Assembly (NCBI GenBank): GCA_930367205.1
Contig: CAKNEZ010000002.1
Span: 1,026,343 to 1,090,342, forward strand
Length of the DNA stretch: 64,000 bases
Direction of reading: 5' to 3'
DNA from: Acanthosoma haemorrhoidale
Lineage: Eukaryota; Arthropoda; Insecta; Hemiptera; Acanthosomatidae
The notes under the pieces were generated by a model. That model did no database searches, was not told the DNA's origin, and saw only the letters and a list, made by a program, of their open reading frames with translations. Made by a program: the position numbers and the translations under genes. Each line of letters starts with the position of its first letter. Positions within the stretch are counted from its first letter, which is position 1. This document shows positions 55,783 through 64,000 of the stretch, one piece after another.

Positions 55783-56209
55783 CTTCCTAATACCCATTAG
55801 GAAAAGGGGAGCCCCTTTTAAACCTAACAGGGAAACTGCTGCATAGTTTTGAAGGAAATATCGGGCTCGCAAGAAAAAATTACTTAGCGGTGAAGAGACT
55901 TTCAGTTGGCGAAGAAAAAAAAACACTTAACAGGAGAAGTCCTACTGTGGCCGAAGCTCAACAGGCCAGAGCTCGGTTAGGAGCCTTATGTAAACCATGT
56001 GATTAAAGTTTTTATGATAGTTTAAATATTGATAAATTTGCAACTGATAAAACAATAATGAGTTGGGAAGGGTGGATTAAGTTCTCGAATAGATAAATAG
56101 TTATAGATAAACCTTTTATATGGTGCTAAGGACAATAATGTTCCAACTCTAAAACAATTTTTTTACTGTTGACATGAATTCTTCAATGCATTGTTCATAT
56201 TTCAATCAA

Positions 56210-56366
56210 TGTCACACTTGTCAGAATGAAAGACATAGGTTGATTGAATATAAGTAATAATTTATTAACCATCAATTAAGTACATTTTGGGCACAAGTTA
56301 TATAGGTTAGATTAATATTGTCAGCCGGCTTTGTTCATTTAATAGAGATAACCAAACCATATGACA
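56210..56366 (-). repeat. Gypsy-3 LTR (right arm)
   Basis: Mirror of 42920-43076. Confidence 0.6.
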
Positions 56367-56369
56367 TCT

Positions 56370-56398
<29 letters not shown>

Positions 56399-56400
<2 letters not shown>

Positions 56401-56617
56401 ATTGTAATACATAGTTTTCTTTTAGATATGCTGGCTGACGACTGATTCGTCCACTACGAGTTACATATGTGTCATTGTCATTATTGATATCTTCGCTCTG
56501 GCTTTGGTTCATTAATTGCTGATCTGCTGGATCGGCTGTATTATCAACCTTACCATTATTATTTGAATTTTCCGGAATTTGTGGTTTAATATTTTCATCA
56601 AGTCTATATTCGTACAA
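56399..56617 (-). pseudogene. Gypsy-3 pol C-terminus (right arm)
   Basis: Mirror of 42670-42888, followed by a 28-base homopolymer (27 in the left arm). Confidence 0.7.
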
Positions 56618-57270
56618 AATTAGGTGGCCTTGCAGAATCCGATTATAAATCGGACTCCTGGGTTGAACACTGCTCTCCCTCTTTGCACTAGCGTTTGATG
56701 CTCTACTCGAACTATGACTTTCTTATTCACTTACCTCTGCATGTCTCTATTCCTTACCTGCCAGATCTGATCTTGGCATTTATTGCCTCCCCCCCCCCCC
56801 ATTTTAGAGATTCACGTCTTCAATCACTCCTTGGAAGAGACCCCTTCAGGGGCAGCACAGCCTTAAGAAGTGGAACTCTCACTGTTATCTAGTCATCCTC
56901 TTTCCGGTTGACACTCGCATTTGAGATTCAGTCGTTTTTGACCCACCCTTAGATATCAAGTGTGGATTTGTCACAGCAATGTATTTGGTACAATAGTCCA
57001 CTGTCTGGGTTCCCGTCACTACTGTGTCAGGTTGGATTTAGGAAGTATTCTGAAACACCATATAAACCAGCTTGTTTCAACAAATGTGCCAGTTCCATAG
57101 GAGGGTGGACCGACACTGGATGAACATGCAAGTCAAAACAACCAACTAGCTCACAAGGTGACATTTAACTCCCCTTATAAACCAGCGGCTGTGACACTAG
57201 TTCAGGATTCCACTTGTTCAAGTTAGGTGCTATCAACACACAATTAAATTGCTTACTTCAAATTGTTGTT

Positions 57271-57439
57271 GAAATGTTTTGAGTTGCATTGCTATATTTT
57301 AACTGTTTGACCAGCTGAGCAATGCAGAATTACTGAATGTTCCGTTTCTGAAATTTAAAATTTAATAGTCTTATTTGATTTAGTTTTCTAAATCCAGAGA
57401 CAAAGAAGAAAAGCTTCTTTCTCAGAATGATTATGTAGC
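57271..57439. repeat. Direct repeat DR-b (right arm)
   Basis: Mirror of 41849-42017. Confidence 0.72.
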
Positions 57440-57737
57440 AGCTTTGCTTCATTAAATGTATAGAACTATATAGTTCAATTCAAAATTATTATAAGACGTA
57501 TTTTATATGGTTTGCCCTTGCAAGGATATTTATTTATTATTAATTACTGTCAGATGATAATAACAATTTATCATATTATCTGGACACTTGCTCATCTTTG
57601 GACTTACTATGTTTCATTGAAGATAAAAAATATGTTAACAGATATTAAGAAAGAGTCGTAAATGATAATGTTTCTTTGTAATTGTTTTTTTTAAATTAAT
57701 TATCTTGAGCAGCTAATGAAAAAAATGACTAAGTTTT

Positions 57738-58028
57738 TTGCTGCTTCAAGTAACTGTTATGGTAACTTTTTGTTTTATATTTATAAATCCACAGGCGAAA
57801 CAAAACATTCATCATTTTTTATGTTCGGAATCATATTTAATTAATGAATATAATTTTTTAGATCACTGTAATATATATCGCAATATGAATCAGGTACGCT
57901 CTGCGATCAATAAACATTTATTCATGAATTACTGTCAGATAAAAATTACAATTAATCAAAACGTAGGGCTAATTGATGGTTTTAACTCAACTCATGTCTT
58001 ATTGAAGAAAGAAAATAAGTTACCTTAA
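57738..58028 (+). CDS. Hypothetical 96-aa ORF in right arm
   Basis: Identical to the left-arm ORF (41260-41550), with a hydrophobic N-terminus and no recognised domain. It lies between the DR-a and DR-b direct repeats. Real expression is uncertain. Confidence 0.25.
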   Translation: MLLQVTVMVTFCFIFINPQAKQNIHHFLCSESYLINEYNFLDHCNIYRNMNQVRSAINKHLFMNYCQIKITINQNVGLIDGFNSTHVLLKKENKLP

Positions 58029-58298
58029 AGCATGAAGGTGATCTACAAAAAAGAATCTCGTTGGTTTTACCCTATAACCATTTATAGCTAGCTTCGTGAA
58101 TTCAAGTCAGCATATTTTTAGTTTGCACTGTTATTAATTAATATAAATTTTTAGTATAATAATATAGTGTTTTATATTTCATTGTGATTATAGTATGCCC
58201 TAACAACAATATACATTAGTGTCAGATCTTTCATTAATTTTATCAAAAACGCTTGCTAGTCGACCCTTTTAAGGCGTTTTTTGTTTTATTGAAGAATA

Positions 58299-58467
58299 AA
58301 AATGTTTTTGGTTACATTGCTATATTTTAACTGTTTGACGAGCTGAGCAATGCAGAATTACTGAATGTTCTGTTTCTGAAATTTGAAAATTAATAGTATT
58401 ATTTGATTTAGTTCTTTGAATCCAGAGGAAAAGAAGAAAAGCTTCTTTTTCAGAATGATTATGTAGC
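58299..58467. repeat. Direct repeat DR-a (right arm)
   Basis: Mirror of 40821-40989. Confidence 0.72.
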
Positions 58468-58937
58468 TGATTAGCTTTCATCAGCTACGTCATTAAAACA
58501 TCTAAGAGTAGAGAAAGTTCACACATATAAAAATATGACATTACTAGTTTAATTACCTGGCTTGGCCCACAATGTTAATAATTTTGAATTTGTTTTTTTC
58601 TTTTTGATGTTAAATCTTCAATGAGTAAAGCAGTGGTGATAGTGTATAATTTTAAATGCTTAGTGTAGCATCCACTAACTACATAAGGTAAATCGCCCTA
58701 TACTCTATTGTATACATTGTAAATTGGTTATAATATGTTGTAAATTAATTTAAACAAATGTAAATAATATTACCAAACCACAAGTCATATCAGTGTAAAT
58801 ATTGTAATTAATAAAAGACGCAACTGCATTACGACCTCAGAAAGAGTGGCTCAGGTATCAAAACTAGCTTGTAGCCCATGGGCCCTTGTAGAGGGGCTGG
58901 GTACCTTCTATCCAGGCCAGAATAGAACCTTGCCTCA

Positions 58938-59519
58938 TTGGCTGGATGCGATTGGTCAGAAAAAGACCCTTTCTCTTTCCAAAAGGGAAAAAGCCCGCTC
59001 CCTACTAGTTACATAGTAGGAACGGAGGAAAATTCACCAGCCAATGACCTAGTATATCTGGGAATTAAAATGAACAGACACCTCCATTTTAGTAACCATT
59101 TTGCAAAGAAGTTGAAGCATACACGCATGAAGTCTTACCGGCTTACGCACTTATTAACTTCCCCCAATCTACCACTACGTCTCAAGCTACTAATTTACAA
59201 GAGCATACTCAGGCCTACTCTGCTGTATGGTGCACCGCTATTTCGTTATCTGACGTATACGACAGCTAAGAAACTCCAACTATTCCAAAACGGTATACTG
59301 ATGAAAGTGGTCAGAGGTACTTCATTCGAGCAGTGAAGAAACAGTGAGCTGCATGAGATATTTGAGCAGCCTACGGTGGATGAATTCATCCAGCGTAGAC
59401 ATATCAAATTTGTCGACTCATTACAACATTTGATAAACCCGGTGTTTAACACTATAACCCCCGCTCCGTTCCCCCATCGATGGAAGGACGCTGTCGTGGC
59501 TGGAACGCTTAAGTTTTAG
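58938..59519 (+). pseudogene. LINE-Y right copy, ORF2 C-terminal region
   Basis: Begins MAGCDWSEKDPFSFQKGKS and continues VYLGIKMN, RLTHLLTSPNLPLRLKLLIY and LRPTLLYGAPLF. An in-frame TGA lies at 59334, then ELHEIFEQPTVDEFIQRR and HRWKDAVVAGTLKF before the TAG at 59517. It matches the left copy and lacks its duplicated insertion. The RT catalytic part is missing. Confidence 0.8.
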
Positions 59520-59760
59520 GTTCTAGGTATAGTTTTTAGTTTGTAAGTTTTTCTCCCATTTTTAAACTGGAGGTGAGCCCCATCACGTAGATTTGTTTTT
59601 AAGTTGTTATATTTTAACCACAATCTGTATTGTTGAGTAACATGAACTCCTTCAAATGTATCTACGCATAGCAGAATGATGAGAAATTTGCAAAGTATCT
59701 TATTAATATTTTCATTGTATAACTTCAAGGGGTTTATAAAAAAAACGAAAAAAAAACGAT
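59520..59760 (+). other. LINE-Y right copy 3' UTR
   Basis: Starts with ggttctaggta as in the left copy (39740) and contains aggtgagccccatcac. A-rich end near 59740-59760 (aaaaaaacgaaaaaaaaacg). It diverges strongly from the left 3' UTR. Confidence 0.5.
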
Positions 59761-59910
59761 AATTTATTTAAGCTACGGCTAGTCTCTGGACTGGTGGCAC
59801 TTGCAGCTGGACTGATGTTTCCAGATTCGGCCTTCTCATTTATGAAAACCTCTGCATTTATCTTTCATAACCTCGCTATGTTTTAGTCCGGCCTTGTCAG
59901 ACCCGACACT

Positions 59911-60330
59911 TTCCTCTTGGCATTCTGTGCGTTCGTATCACTAAAGCTAGCACCTCCTTGGAAGAGCTCACTTCATAGCGGAGGACGGTCGCCTGGGGCC
60001 CTACGAACTTTACCTAGTAGCGTCTCCCCCAGTGATCCAGTCTGCCTCTCTCCGGTTCTCACTTACCTTTTGGATCCGGACGGTCTCGCCTACCCTTAGA
60101 TACTGAGTGTGAACTCGTGGTCATTCCAAGACCACATAAGCTACATATAATACCTACCCTATACCTCTCCTTCTGAACATAGTGCATTGTCGGGGCCCAT
60201 ATCCATCAGATTTGGAGTCAGACAGTACAGTGTCATGAAGCAATTGTCCAGGTCATAGCCTATTCAACTTTTACTTCGTCACTAAGGCTAGGGTAACTCG
60301 GCCCCCTGCGTGACGACCCGACACCGAGTA
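59911..60330. repeat. Diverged dispersed repeat related to inverted-repeat arm sequence
   Basis: GC-richer stretch sharing spaced blocks (ctccttggaagag, ctctccggtt, cacccttagata) in the same order with 56800-57010 of the right arm. Identity is low. Class unknown, with no ORF of interest. Confidence 0.4.
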
Positions 60331-60663
60331 TTTCTATAACTTCCACTACTTTTTTAACAGTTATAGCAGTATTATATGGTTACAGTCGAGGTGTTTTAAT
60401 CAAAGGTTTCAAAGAGATGGCTTAAGCAATAAACGTTTGAATGCAAGTGTAAGCAGAATAAATATTTGTTTCATTTCCTTTAAAATAGTAGGCTAGCAAA
60501 AATTGTGATTCTTTCCATTGAAAAGTGAGGAGGCTAAGAACAAGAATAAGCATTGAAATCGTGGAATTTCCTCTTAAAAACAAAAACATTTTAAATAATT
60601 TTGATTGCATAGCTCCCATTTGTGTTAACTAATAACTGTACCAAATTATGTCTCGTTTATCCA

Positions 60664-60716
60664 TCATATCTGTTTCCCACAGCTCATTTCTTCCAGCCAC
60701 AGAAAACATTGTTTCA
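60664..60716 (-). other. Possible terminal coding exon of a fragmentary gene
   Basis: On the minus strand a good acceptor (tttattttttcag) precedes an open segment that reaches TGA at 60664 in the phase left by the exon at 60894. Weak evidence: no domain, and other frames are also open. Confidence 0.2.
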
Positions 60717-60893
60717 CTGAAAAAATAAAATAAATAGAATGTGAGTTCATAGCTAGCCGTAAATTTAGATTTGAGTGGATTTATTAGTTAATATATGGGT
60801 TGATGATAAAATACATACATTAAATTTCAATTAAATGTATTTATGTTAAACTAATTTAAAATCTAATCTAAATAAGATCATAATTTCTATTAC

Positions 60894-60941
60894 CTTTATG
60901 ATTGATAACAAGATGCTCTTCCTTCACTGTGATTATCATCC
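60894..60941 (-). other. Possible 48-bp microexon
   Basis: Minus strand: acceptor attaaag, 48 bp encoding MIITVKEEHLVINHK in phase 1, donor gtaatag. The segment and the flanking donor-side intron resemble the 61301 segment (shared gtaatagaaat...atcttattta), as if the exon was tandemly duplicated. KEE-rich short exons occur in insect zinc-finger genes, but no finger is present here. Confidence 0.35.
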
Positions 60942-61300
60942 CTTTAATAAAATTAGAAGCGTGATTAGTGAATGTTCATAGATAACAATAATAAATGTAC
61001 AGATGCTGAACTATATATTAGGACCAAATTTTACAAATATCCACATTTGTTCTAAAGCCTTTGAGAAACAAATCCAGATACTTTTCCACTTAGTGTAATG
61101 AGATAATGAATGACATTAATAAATCTCAAACCATTTGAGGATATAATTTTGGCTCATGGTAAAAGATACATTTCAATCTGATTAAAAATTATTTATCGAT
61201 CAAGCTTTAAATTTATCGTAAATAGGAGGAGTGTTTGGATTTATTTCCTTTTTTGAAGTGACGGTAACTCTAATTTAAATAAGATTTTTATTTCTATTAC

Positions 61301-61345
61301 CTTCATCAATAACAAAGTTCTCTTCTTCTTTCTCAGTTTTAATAC
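61301..61345 (-). other. Possible 45-bp microexon
   Basis: Minus strand: acceptor ttttgcacag, 45 bp encoding IKTEKEEENFVIDE in phase 1, donor gtaatag. Same length class, phase and flanks as the segment at 60894. The two would splice in frame. The surrounding 60330-62100 is AT-rich and otherwise shows nothing I can support. Confidence 0.35.
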
Positions 61346-62387
61346 CTGTGCAAAATAAGAATGGTAATTAATAAATACTTACATAAAAAATAATTTCTGT
61401 CTAAAATCAGTGAAATTTTAACTAGAAAATCCTAATTTGAATTTTAATGCTATGATTTTTTTTTGTTTGTCCAAATACTGGAGGGAACAAAAATTATTTC
61501 TTTTTTTTTGTAATACATATAACCTTTTTAAATATTGTATGATTTTTATTTTTAATTCCTTCTAATAACTTTATTTAATAATATACTTGCTACAAAATAG
61601 CCTAGGAATTCACATGACCGGATTCAAACTGATTTTGAAAAAAAAAATTGTTTTTTTCTTTCCGTGTTTTTAATTATGTATTGATTATATTGAAAGTTCG
61701 TTGTTTCAATTAATTAAAACACAGTTCCTGATAGAAAGGAGTTCGAAGATGGTTATTGGAAAAATACGATAGTATTATTATGAACTAAATTGGAAAATTA
61801 ATTTAATTTAAAAGTTAGCGACAATCAACTACCTGGAACTGGTTTTCTTGGTTTCGCGTAAGCCCGGCATATTTTATCCCGATTTGGTGGGATATTTATA
61901 TTTCTACGTTTTTTTGTTTGTTTCGTTTTGTAAAATATTTGTTCAAATTAAAGTAGAAATTGTTTATTCTAGATTGCTAATGGTTGATAAGTTAGAATTG
62001 ATATTGGTTGGGAAAACCAAATTCATAAATTTCATTGAAAAAGTTTTTATTTTGCTACAGTTGAAACTCGTAAAGTTTTAACAATTTTTCTACCCGTTAC
62101 CCCTTTATGTTTACAAGTTTGAGGTTTAGGGTCCAACCGAGGAGTTCTCTCTCCGGATTGCCTTTTTAACTGATAAGAAAATAATAATAAGGTGATTATT
62201 TCTAACTCTAGTGGATTTATGGTTTTCCTTTTATTCGTTTTTTGTTTTATTTTTCTTTCCGTATTAGTTTGAATAGTTTATTGGAACTGGTTAAATTAGG
62301 AATTGTTCAATAAGGTCGATTTAATTAATAATATAGACAAATCCAATTTGACCGTTTATTTTTGTTGATTTTGTTGGCTACTCATTT

Positions 62388-63650
62388 TTGAAAATTAGTG
62401 AGAAAAAGGCAATTGACTCGTCTTTAATAATTTATAAAGCAAAAAAAATAAAACTTTTTCAGCGCATTCAAAGAATTTATGATCTGTCGAAAGGCATTGT
62501 GGATAAAAAAGTTTTACAGCAATTTGAAACTACTTACCGTCTAATACCAAAAACCTTGACCGAATATGACGAAGTAGAATTCAGAATTAATGAATTAGAG
62601 TTGTAGTTGGATTCGTAATTTACTCCAACCTTTAACGATTCTCATATGGAGATGATTGAGTACATTGAAGAGACGGCTGAGAGCCTTGCGACGAAGAAAA
62701 AAGTGTCCGCTACTACCACGGTTCCTGAAACTCTTTTACCAACCCTGGCGACGAACAACATTGAAGTACACCTTCCAAAATTAAAGTTACCTTGTTTTAG
62801 AGGGGATCAAACGCAATGGTAGGTCTTTTATGAAATGTTCAAATTGTTAGTAAATGAAAATAAATCGTTGACCGATCAACATAGAGTTCAATAATTAGTA
62901 TCAAAGCTTGGTGGGGAAGCCTTGAATATTTGTAAACACCTACCAGCAACGGAAAATTACCCAGTAATTTGGGACGCGTTACAGAAACGTTACAATGACC
63001 CTAGAGCTCAAGCAGATACCTATTTAGAGCAAATTTTTGAATTCAAACCATTAAAGTCAGAATCAAGATGGAGATTAAGCTCAGTAATTGATAGATTTTG
63101 TGGGCCCATAACAGCCCTTAAAAGATTAAACACCGAAAATTTGGCTGATTCGATATTTTTAAACCGTGATTTGAAAATTTTAGACCCCGTTTCCCGTCGG
63201 GCGTTCGAATCCGCGGTTTGCGAAAAGGATATTCCTACTTATGAGGATTTCGTAACTTTCGTCTAAAGACAAATTTAATCCCTTCCTTGGGAATATAACT
63301 CATCAACGACCAGATCGGAAAAACCGATAAAGGATTGCAGACCAAAGGTTTTCGTTGCTCAGCAGGGAGGAAGTACTAGCGATGGTTTTGATAAAGCTAC
63401 AAATTGCTTGAAATGCAATCAAAGATCTCATAAATTAGTTGATCGTAAAGGATTTTTAAAAATGACTCCTTGGGATAGGTTTTGTTTTATTAAACAAAAG
63501 GCATATTGTTTAAAGTGTTTTTCTCCTAATCATTTAGCGCCTAATTGTAAAAAATTGTCCATGTTCGCAATGTAATAAGCCCCATCATTCCCTGTTACAT
63601 TTTGAGTTTTCAAAGAATCCCCCAGACCGGGAGTGGGCATTGCAATAATC
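62388..63650 (+). pseudogene. BEL/Pao gag, decayed
   Basis: An N-terminal coil region (RIQRIYDLSKGI...EYDEVEFRINELEL) is followed by stops, then LPKLKLPCFRGDQTQW. Next comes the DUF1759 hallmark LVSKLGGEALNICKHLPATE and WDALQKRYNDPRAQADTYL. Zinc knuckles near the end include CLKCFSPNHLAPNCKK and, after a frameshift, QCNKPHHSLLHF. There are at least four in-frame stops (for example after NELEL, QTQW, HRVQ and FVTFV). No protease or pol follows before 63700. Confidence 0.8.
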
Positions 63651-63715
63651 ATTCGTTTAAACATGTTTTGGATGACAGCTGTTCTATCTGTACACATTTT
63701 TTTCCATCCTGGCTT

Positions 63716-63801
63716 GCCATTTTTTGAAGTCTAAACCAGGTGTAGTCAACCTTTTGATACCTAATACTCACTTTTGTATCTCAGTTAGTTGTAAAATTTT
63801 G
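63716..63801. repeat. Dispersed 86-bp repeat, third copy
   Basis: Same sequence as 55697-55782 with several substitutions. It begins right after the decayed BEL gag. The remaining 63802-64000 is AT-rich with nothing recognised. Confidence 0.65.
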
Positions 63802-64000
63802 TAACCACCCACCGGTTTCACACTAATATGATATAGAAAGTAGAGAAGTAAGTATTTTTTTTTCTTTCATAGCCTCTTCAAATTTACAGATAATTTAATA
63901 TTATTATAGATCCTCAGGCGAATCTATTTAAAAATTATTTTTGTATTTCCTGTAGCATCGCTACATCATATACGGGTTTTGGTATTTTATAAAAATTATA

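Larger units (their letters stand above)
54218..59044 (-). repeat. Right arm of large inverted repeat
   Basis: Reverse complement of 40243-45068. Positions convert as 99286 minus the left coordinate near the inner end, and 99287 or 99288 beyond homopolymer length changes. Confidence 0.95.

Noticed and set aside
40243..59044. Large inverted repeat as terminal inverted repeats of a giant DNA transposon such as a Polinton
   Set aside because: The arms contain decayed retroelement debris. No polymerase, capsid or packaging gene lies between them, and there is no target duplication at the outer ends.
61848..62081. 77-codon ORF with Phe/Leu-rich hydrophobic stretches
   Set aside because: It lies in AT-rich DNA where TTT/TTA codons generate such frames. 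There are no motifs or neighbours in support.

Overview
The window is eukaryotic, AT-rich and dominated by transposable elements. The element families (Copia, Gypsy and BEL/Pao LTR retrotransposons, Jockey-, I/LOA- and R1-like non-LTR retrotransposons, a PIF/Harbinger remnant) and metazoan-type U1 snRNA genes point to an arthropod, most likely an insect. The species cannot be named from sequence alone. No prokaryotic operon, CRISPR array, rRNA or tRNA gene was seen.

Bases 1 to 37817 are a tandem array of six units, each about 2.35 kb once insertions are removed. Each unit carries one U1 spliceosomal snRNA gene (starts 1711, 9624, 16320, 24695, 30803, 36912). The copies fall into two classes. 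Two have a canonical Sm site. Four have the Sm site replaced, although the 5' splice-site arm and stem-loops look preserved. Units are loaded with insertions. An integrase-less Copia element (here Copia-A) sits at the identical site in four units (1, 4, 5, 6) and was apparently co-amplified with them. Unit 2 has a 5'-truncated I/LOA-type LINE with a 15-bp target duplication. Unit 3 has a Gypsy element with 211-bp LTRs. Unit 4 has Copia-B, itself split by a near-identical copy of the same LINE.

The array ends abruptly at 37817 inside a truncated Copia-A copy. Bases 37818 to about 40350 hold three minus-strand Jockey-like fragments arranged head to tail.

Bases 40243 to 59044 form a large inverted repeat: arms of about 4.83 kb that look about 99.9% identical, separated by 9.15 kb. 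Each arm carries Gypsy fragments, a small LTR, a Harbinger N-terminal fragment, a 96-aa ORF and a pair of 169-bp direct repeats. The spacer holds a three-level nest: a Jockey-like LINE (+) interrupted by an R1-like LINE (-, 15-bp target duplication), which is interrupted by Copia-C (-, 5-bp target duplication). Copia-C has a polyprotein broken by only one visible frameshift.

Bases 59045 to 64000 contain the right-hand LINE 3' end, a diverged dispersed repeat, AT-rich DNA with possible short host exons on the minus strand, and a decayed BEL/Pao gag. All element names (Copia-A, LINE-1 and so on) are local labels. No open reading frame here is convincingly a host protein gene. The functional cargo is the U1 snRNA genes.
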